Positions 57,086-64,000 of a DNA stretch of 64,000 nt are shown here, one piece after another. The DNA lies in contig JARFIW010001458.1 of NCBI GenBank assembly GCA_036346225.1, forward strand, positions 1,302,001 through 1,366,000, given 5' to 3'. Both the position numbers and the translations under genes were made by a program. Position 1 is the stretch's first letter, and each line of letters opens with the position of its first letter. The notes under the pieces are model-generated. The model was given only the letters and a program-made list of their open reading frames with translations. It ran no database searches and was not told where the DNA came from. Source of the stretch: Platerodrilus igneus. Its lineage: Eukaryota; Arthropoda; Insecta; Coleoptera; Lycidae.

Positions 57086-58600
57086 TTATTGCAGAATGTT
57101 GGATGACATTTTTTTAATTCGATTTTTTAACCCTAAAATAAAATTTATCTTTGTTTTGAAAGGGTGATACGAATGGTAATTTAAATATCTGTTGAAATGG
57201 CTTTGTTTTTGATACCAATCTAAAATTAATTTATTTTCATTGTTTTGAATTAATAAAGTGTCCAGGAAAGGTACCGATTTATTGAATTCTGTTTCTATTG
57301 TGAATTGGATATGACTATAATAGCTATTAAAAGTATTAAGGGTTTCAACTATTTTATTTTCTGGGATAGCCGGTATTATATCATCAACAAATTTCTTTAA
57401 AAATGGAAGGTTAAACGAAAGTTGTGGAATAACACTATTTAATAATTCATCCATAACTATTTGTGCTATAATAGGACTAAGATTTGATCCCATTGGACAT
57501 CTAAAAATTTGTAAATAAAATTTATTATTAAAAGAAAAATAACTGTTATCAAAAAGAAATTCAATGATTTGTAAAAAAATAGTTTTTGAAAATTTACAAT
57601 TTGGTTCAATTGCATTCCAAAATTTACTGATGTTATTAATAACTAAGTCTTTAGGGATATTTGTAAAGAGAGATACAACGTCTAAACTTACTACTACATA
57701 ACTTTTTGTTAATTGAAAATTGTTTAATTGTTCCAAAAATTCAAAAGAATCTGTTATATTATGATTGTTTTTAGGGATAGATTTTGTTAGAATTTCAGAA
57801 ATAAATTTTGAAAGCTTTTCAGTTGCTGCATTGTTTGTAGCAACAATGGGACGGAGTGGATAATTGCCTTTATGTATTTTTGGGAGACCATAAAGTTTTG
57901 GGATTAAAGATTTTGCCTCTAAATCACTAATCATTTTTTTATTTCTTAATAGTTTTATAAGATCTAATGTTTGTTTTTGTAATTTTGCCGTTAGATCATT
58001 TGTAATTTCATTGTATATATTATTATCTATTAGTAAATCAGACATTTTTTGTATATAACTTGTTTTAGATATAGCAACGATGACATTGCCTTTATCAGCT
58101 TTAACTATTAACAAATCTTCATTTTCTTGTAAAATTTATTTGCATTGAATATAGTCGTACAAGAATTTTGATTTCCTTTTTGAGTTTTGACGGACAAAGT
58201 TTGTAATAATATTAGTGATGTCAGCTCGATTTAGGTTTCTATCTTCTTCCTTAGTTTCTAAAATTAAATTTTCTAAATCCGCTAATAATTTTATAATTAC
58301 ATTGCTACTGATTGGAGGTTGTAAACTAAATTTTTGACCTAATGCAAAAATTATTTGTACGTTATTAAGTATTTTTACTGTGCTAATATTTTTAAACCAA
58401 TTTAAAGTTTCAAAGATTACAATCTTATTTAATTTTGAAAGCTTGTCAAATTTTTTAAGGTTGACAAGTTTGACTTTTTGAAATTTTTGATTATATAAAA
58501 TCCTTTGTCTGCGTTCATATTCGTTAAATATATAATTTAGAATAATATTCGCAAAAGTATGTTTAACGTTATCTAGTTCTTTATAAAAAGAGCTTATGGA
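57086..58600 (-). pseudogene. PLE reverse transcriptase with N-terminal region
   Basis: The N-terminal part reads SISSFYKELDNVKHTFANII, NEYERRQRILYNQKFQKVKL, EEDRNLNRADITNIITNFVR, then a single TAA at 58138-58136. The 342-residue open part begins LIVKADKGNVIVAISKTSYI and contains YGLPKIHKGNYPLRPIV, motif A VVSLDVVSLFTNIP, motif B CPMGSNLSPIIAQIVMDELL, catalytic FVDD (KKFVDDIIPAIPENK) and VPFLDTLLIQ. It ends with an early stop at 57086, before the connector and endonuclease. Only one nonsense codon over some 500 codons suggests a young copy. The protein is clearly different from the RT at 14.2 kb, so it is a different PLE lineage. Confidence 0.88.
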
Positions 58601-58607
58601 TTGATGG

Positions 58608-59135
58608 GTGTATTCAATTTCTATATTTAAAACCTATCCTACTGCTCCAATAACAAAATTACTATATACCTTTAAAGAATATAAAAACACAAACAACACT
58701 AACAGTAATATAAACAAAAATAACACAAGTGGTACCAACAGCAAAAATTTGGAAATATATAAAACAATACCAAATATAGACAATGAATTAACTCATAAGC
58801 TAATTAAAGTATTTAAAAATTATAATTTTAAGTATGCAAAGAAAAATATTTTAACAGTCAACAATCTCTTTTCAAAATTAAAAGATAAAACACCCAAACT
58901 ATTTTAAAAAAATATTGTGTACCAAATTAATTGTTTAGATTCTAATGGCCTGTATATTGGATAAACATGTCAATCCTTAAATCAACGTATAATTTAACAC
59001 AGAAGTGACATAAAAGTTAAACCAAATTCTTGTGCTTTATCGAGTCATTCGACTAATTTAGATCATAGAATAGATTTGAAAAATCCAAAAATTTTAAAAT
59101 TAGAGAAATGTATCACATTTTTATTGCAAAAAATA
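58608..59135 (+). pseudogene. PLE connector and GIY-YIG endonuclease, inverted partial copy
   Basis: The plus strand reads PNIDNELTHKLIKVFKNYNF, NNLFSKLKDKTPKLF, a stop, NIVYQINCLDSNGLYIG, a stop, TCQSLNQRII, a stop, HRSDIK and CALSSHSTNLDHRI, and ends near LKLEKCITFLLQKIV. VYQINC, LYIGxT and the SH residues match the GIY-YIG domain at 15.3 kb. Three in-frame stops show decay. An Asn/Thr-rich stretch (NNTNSNINKNNTSGTN) precedes it and may be low-complexity linker. Confidence 0.8.
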
Positions 59136-59275
59136 GTGTAAATAAAAAACTGATATTAGTGGTTTGAGCTCGATCTACACATATTTACTTAATTTTAAAA
59201 CATAGCTACATACCTAATGTAATATTTGTTAATATGTTTAACGTTATAAATACATACACACCACACAACCTAACG

Positions 59276-59312
59276 CTTGCGCGCGCGCACACACACACAC
59301 ACATACAGACAA
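59276..59312. repeat. (GC)n(AC)n microsatellite
   Basis: GCGCGCGCGC followed by an (AC)n run, about 120 bp beyond the end of the second PLE. Alternating purine-pyrimidine sequence. Confidence 0.9.
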
Positions 59313-59329
59313 ACAACAACTATCACACA

Positions 59330-62050
59330 CAACATTACATATACATTAAATAAAGGTATCAGGTATCCTGTTAAAAAATAAAATTTAAAATATTTCAAAA
59401 TCTGACAATTTTTATTTTTACATTTCTTCTTATACAAATTATTTATCCTTCCTACATTTAAAAGTGAAAAACTAAAAAAGGCATGTTTTATACTTAATTT
59501 CGATGTTAATTTTTAAAACAACTCATCTTGTAAGTTGCAATTAATATTTGTATAATTTAGCCTAGTTGTTTGTAACATTTTTAGAAGCCTGTGATCAAGG
59601 ATTAAATACATCCGAAAATTTAGGCATTATAAAAGAGTTTTCTTTTTACCAGCTGACCTCAAACCCATTAAAAACTGGCCCTCTAATTCATGGACTCTAA
59701 TGTTGGGTCGACATAAATGCTGTGAGGTTTGGCTCCAGAACGCCCTCGGCTGCTGTATACTTGTCTCCCACTAGCTAAAATTGCATAAAATTTACACAGA
59801 CACCTACCTGTTAAATCTAAAAGCTCTCGCTCAATATCACTATGCTGAAACCTAAATAGGAATTCACACCCTGCAATCACACTCTCAAAAATAACTCAAT
59901 TCACAAATTATATCACACTCTATTAACGTGAGATCAATATTACGTTTTTAAAAATGTCATTTCTTCATATACACTCGTATTGTCAACAATTTCATAATAA
60001 TAAAAATAATTCAGATTGATCTCCCTTTTAAACACATATTTTTAATTAAAGCAAGAGGGCATTCCTCATACATTACGTTAACCCTTCTGTCTTATCATGC
60101 GCTCATAGTAAAACTCTATAAATGTTTACAACTTTATTGCACTACCAAATATCAAATAAGCCCTCTATATCTCTTTACAACATCGCATGGTTATCTGTAA
60201 ATTAATTAATTATTCCTGATTTTCAATAATAAATTTTAATTTCATTTTAAAGTCTCATAAATTTTAGTTCATAAAATGTATAACATTAGAAAACACACCA
60301 AAACACAAATCAAAATAATCACAAAAACCATGAAAAATATTCACCATTCAATGTTCTATATAATGGCCTAATGGCCTACTTGGTAGCTGTCTTTTGAATG
60401 TTTTCCACCAACGGGCCCCTTGGAAATGCTGCCGTCCAGTATATTCTCAGTCCATCAAATAACTCCCCGGTCGAATCACCATGTCTACCGCAACTTCAAA
60501 CTATCTTTCCGAAAATAATATACAATCAAAAACGTCCAATCTTCAAATTTTTTTCTTCTTATTCAAATTAAATTTAATACCCAAAAATCGCTGCTTCCAC
60601 CATACAAATAATTTTAATCTTTACTAATTTTGTGCATTCCAACAACACAATAACGATCTGTTTGTACTTGCATACAAGATTAGCTTTCACTTAAATAGCT
60701 TTTAAATAACTTTTCATCAAACTGTACTAATTCACTTGAAAGTAACTAGGATGTGTCGCGAATGACTGATGAAATTAAAACAGAGCGAAGCCCCTTTTCA
60801 AAAATAGTTAAACAATCAAAAATTCACCCCTCCTGTTTCTAAATCGCACGTACAACTCGTAACCGTTTCAACAATTTTTAAAATTATTTGGTAACCGCCT
60901 CGTATTCTAGCGAAAAAGCTCTAACGGATCCAAAATCTTTATCATCATGAAAAGCATACGGTTTAATTAGTTCCGTATTATTTAATTTAGTGGAAAAATT
61001 ATTTAATTAACTAACAAAAATTGATTAACCGATTTAATATATGAGCTCAAATATCATACGGAACACAAATATATTCAGAATAAATGTAATATTAGATACC
61101 AAATTGAAAAGGTTACATGGTTTGTTTACTTTGAAAAAGGAAACTCAAGTGATTTTAGGTGCTGCAACTACAATTTCATAAATGCACAGTTTGAGAAATC
61201 TGACAATTAATAACAAGTATTAACAAATGAAATTAATTTGCAAAATAAACTGAGTTTGTTTCTATACGTAAATACAAAATGTTATATTAGGAGGTTAGCA
61301 AGTTTATGGTTGTAAAATATCAACAGTTATTTGAACACGATTGAGCAACTTCGGTTAGCTTAGATTAGGAACATAAATACCTGTTATTATCACATGGAAA
61401 ACACCACCTGATTGAGCTTACGATCCTTCATCTTGGCGTGCCTCGAAATGTGTAGATAACAACTTGCATTGCCGGCGACCTTGATTACGTATTTGTTCAC
61501 TGTCCCAAAACTCAAAGTTGTGCTTATCATCACTTTAACGCATTCCAACCAAATTTTAAATAAATATAAATAAATATAAAGATGTTACTAAATTAAATAA
61601 CACAAAATCTGAAGTCGGAATATAAATTTATTTTATCAATGCTGATGTGGTGTGGAGCTTGCCCTATCCACCATATATTTCCAAAAAGTATTAATATTAA
61701 ATTCGCCGTTGGCTTGAAGCTAAAGAAAAGATTTATAACCAGGAATTAATAATACTTCACTATAAGTATTCACCCCTAACCTGCTTCTTAAACACCATTT
61801 AAACTTTTTATTTTTATATTTTACTTAGATACCACCAAGTGCTATTAACTTCAAAGATAATACCGAAAAAACAAGCCTGTTGACCTTTCAATGGATTTCA
61901 ATCAAAAAGACTCGCGCCGTCAAATCGAACGTCGACATCCATACCCTGAGCAAACCTGCTCTCTGAACAAAGAAAGGCACTTCTCTCTCTAACTAACAGT
62001 ATGCTAACTTATGCAAACTAAGTTGCCTACATCCAAGAACTTGTATCAGT
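59330..62050. other. Long stretch with no firm feature
   Basis: Mostly AT-rich. Three GC-richer spots are open in a frame but unrecognised: 59683-59880 (minus, 65 codons; contains RFQHSDIERELLDLTGRCLC with a donor-like CAGGTAGGT inside), about 60370-60480 (minus, includes DGLRIYWTAAFPRGPLVENI) and about 61400-61540 (minus, includes NKYVIKVAGNASCYLHISRH). They may be exons of an unrecognised gene on the minus strand or repeat relics. Confidence 0.35.
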
Positions 62051-62062
62051 AACGTTATACTG

Positions 62063-62830
62063 TTACAAAGTATAATCATCCAAGAAATTCCAAGGAACAG
62101 ATTCCACACTAATCGCGCCGGGTTTTAATTTCTGTCGGAAAAGCACACTGAAGTGTAAAATATCGTCCTCCAGTTGATAATCTTTTTGGATTTTACTTGT
62201 TTCAGTTACAATCTTCTGTGGGTGACGTTCATGTTGTAAAGTTATGGCAGGTTTTTTTTTAGTAAATCTGAATAAGCACGACCTATACATTTAACTCTTT
62301 TCAACGAGTCGTGTCGCATATCGGGACTCCATCGAGTCAATTGAAACGTTTCCCATTTATGCCATAGATCTAGTATTAAAGCAACGTAAAATTTGCAGTT
62401 TGCTAGCTTATAATGTTTAAGCATTTTGTGTAGGGCAATATGAAAGCGCTAAAAAGGAGCTTCCATTGGTAATGTAGAAAATTTCTTATCGCTTAAATAA
62501 GTTGAACGTGTTTTAAAATTTCGCAAAAATATGAAGATTCTTTTAAGGAGATTTCAATCGAAATCTGAAGCATGCCAGTTTTTCAAATCATTGCCGTTAT
62601 CGCACAAAATATTTAAAGATTGTTTCCGTTCTAAGGCTATACCTATGATATCATGTGTACTGTTCCATCGGGTTCTGATATCCAGTGTAGGCAAAATAAT
62701 TTTTATTTCGGTAGTTACAAATGCGGTCCTTCATTTGCTTTTTACTTGCTCGAGTCGTTTTATTTTTGCAAACAGACTCTGTATCTTACTAATAAAGGTG
62801 GTAGGATTTTCCTGCGCATATGAATCTTTA
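62063..62830 (-). pseudogene. hAT transposase relic, third family
   Basis: The minus strand, with frame changes, reads LPTLDIRTRWNSTHDIIGIA and LERKQSLNILC (the conserved TRWNSTYDML region), FLHYQWKLLF, then MLKHYKLANCKFYVALILDL and WHKWETFQLTRWSPDMRH (cf. xxAxILDPRxKxxxF), followed by ILHFSVLFRQKLKPGAISVE. The ILDPR arginine context is lost (ILDLW). Frameshifts throughout. It is of the BED-finger/RICESLEEPER type of hAT rather than the two families seen at 12-18 and 41-44 kb. Confidence 0.65.
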
Positions 62831-62849
62831 TTATCATAGTGTACCATTC

Positions 62850-64000
62850 TTATCGTCTATTTTAATTTTATCTACTACTAAAGGTTTGATAACATCTTGG
62901 ACAGCTATATTAAGAATAACGGTAAAACAACGAAAGTGATCATATTATTTTTCGAAAATGAGGATTAGTTTTGAAAGTTAGTTTATGAAAGTTATGTTTG
63001 CGGATGAGTTGTAAACCGTTATGCCTGGGATATTATCCTGAAGTCCAAATACTCTTAACGATTTAAAAAATAAATTTACCATGTCTTTTTAAGTATGCAA
63101 ACCGTTTGAAGGCACAAAATCTAATAGGATTGTAGTAGCCAATTATCGACAATAAAATGGGTAGTTATACGGTAGTCAGATTCTGAAGCACTATACGTCT
63201 AGTCGTTTATACTGAAGCATATTCTAGATTTGTTTTCTTTTAGGATTATCATTACACAGCTTTGAATTGTTTTAAATCCTTCAGTACCCTCCTCTTTCAA
63301 TGATTTTCTGCGGGTATAAGGATAAGTGGAATTTATATAGCACAAAATTTTTGTGTTGAGCTGTCTTCGAAAAAATTAAAAGACCAATATTACCTTGCCA
63401 ACCAGTACACTACAAGGTTATGAAATATTCTGTATCTCCGTGTACTAGAAAAAGGTAAATAATTAATAAAAACCTTAAAGGAAACCCTGTATTTTTTAGT
63501 ACGAAATTTAGTGTGTGGGGTGAGCGTGGTCTCGAACCATAATTAGCAGCAATGGGTCGGTCACACTTTAATGAAATGATCATTAACGGTCAAAATGTGT
63601 CTCTATTTTAGGGTGATTCTGTTTCGTATACTACTGTGAACAAAGTGCACTTTCTAAGTGGCAACACTTAATATCACTTTTTAAATATTTAAAATTCATG
63701 GAGTCTAGGTTCAATACTGATTATAATTCGGTAAATGTTCCAACTTTCGTTTTTTTTTTTAAATTTATCATACTCGCATACCACGAAACGGTAAAGATAT
63801 TATAGTATAAATTTGATCTAAATATAAAAATTTACCATTACTATATTGAGTTAACACAAAACTGAACACTTTTACCCATTTTCTGCTATAAATACTTACT
63901 GATGTTTATTTATATCCTAACGTAACATTTGGCTGAGTTTATTATAAAATATCCACGAAGTGTTTCATATATTTAAAGCTATTATACCAGTCCTCATTTT
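62850..64000. other. No recognisable feature
   Basis: AT-rich non-coding sequence to the end of the window. Confidence 0.5.

Larger units (their letters stand above)
57055..59160 (-). mobile_element. Second Penelope-like element, head-to-head arrangement
   Basis: The main copy lies on the minus strand (N-terminal region and RT, 58600 down to 57086). A plus-strand partial copy containing only the connector and GIY-YIG part (about 58608-59135) adjoins its 5' end. This is the same geometry as the element at 13.4-16.1 kb, in the other orientation. The main copy's own endonuclease end is missing where it meets the Ty3/gypsy fragment at about 57050. Confidence 0.8.

Noticed and set aside
59276..59312. 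Telomeric or satellite origin for the GC/AC run
   Set aside because: It is a simple dinucleotide microsatellite with no telomere-type units.

Overview
This looks like an AT-rich, intron-poor stretch of an animal genome, most likely an arthropod. The signs are: mariner, Tc1-like and hAT transposases of the kinds common in insects; two multicopy hypothetical protein families that I know from arthropod assemblies (from memory, not searched); Penelope-like elements (PLEs) with GIY-YIG endonucleases; and a tRNA-headed SINE. I see no bacterial gene structure, no rRNA, no free tRNA and no convincing intact host gene. The window reads as a transposon-rich intergenic or intronic region in which nearly every recognisable coding piece is a mobile-element relic.

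Layout. 0.4-2.5 kb: RTE-type LINE pieces with a SINE between them. 5.3-5.9 kb: a mariner relic. 6.1-6.7 kb: two SINEs in tandem sharing three identical 16-bp flanks. 11.9-12.1 kb: a 120-bp tandem duplication. 12.2-21.0 kb: a dense nest in which each element is bounded by a (TA)n tract: half of a hAT transposase on the minus strand, a nearly complete PLE with ~703-bp inverted arms, a palindromic foldback element carrying two hammerhead ribozymes in opposite orientation, the other half of the hAT transposase on the plus strand, a Tc1-like relic, and a Tc1-like element with long terminal inverted repeats. 22.1-24.8 kb: a multicopy protein pseudogene split by a 1.0-kb Tc1-like element. 28.5-29.0 kb: a DDE transposase relic. 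31.3-33.3 kb: a second LINE type, joined to a 2.5-kb array of alternately oriented repeats (33.3-35.8 kb) that contains a Z-DNA-prone block. 36.7-38.2 kb: another multicopy protein relic next to a ~361-bp tandem repeat. 39.3-44.0 kb: hAT pieces, including a ZBED5-like transposase interrupted by a PLE-type foldback with a 10-bp target duplication. 44.1-49.5 kb: nested LINE, SINE and mariner, then a nearly full-length RTE-type LINE. 53-54.2 kb: a hAT end, a mariner relic and an old SINE. 55.7-57.05 kb: a Ty3/gypsy pol fragment. 57.05-59.2 kb: a second PLE with the same head-to-head architecture. 62.1-62.8 kb: a third hAT relic.

The most interesting points are the paired, structurally complete type I hammerhead ribozymes in the foldback element at 16.2-17.3 kb; the head-to-head architecture shared by two unrelated PLEs; a hAT gene cut in two with its halves in opposite orientation, which a (TA)n-bounded inversion would explain; and the rule that most long (TA)n tracts here are element boundaries. 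Large stretches (8.1-11.9, 24.8-28.4, 49.6-52.9, 59.3-62.0 kb) hold nothing I can name.

All identifications were made by eye from translated motifs. Family names come from recall and were not searched. Boundaries are approximate unless a target duplication or repeat end is described.
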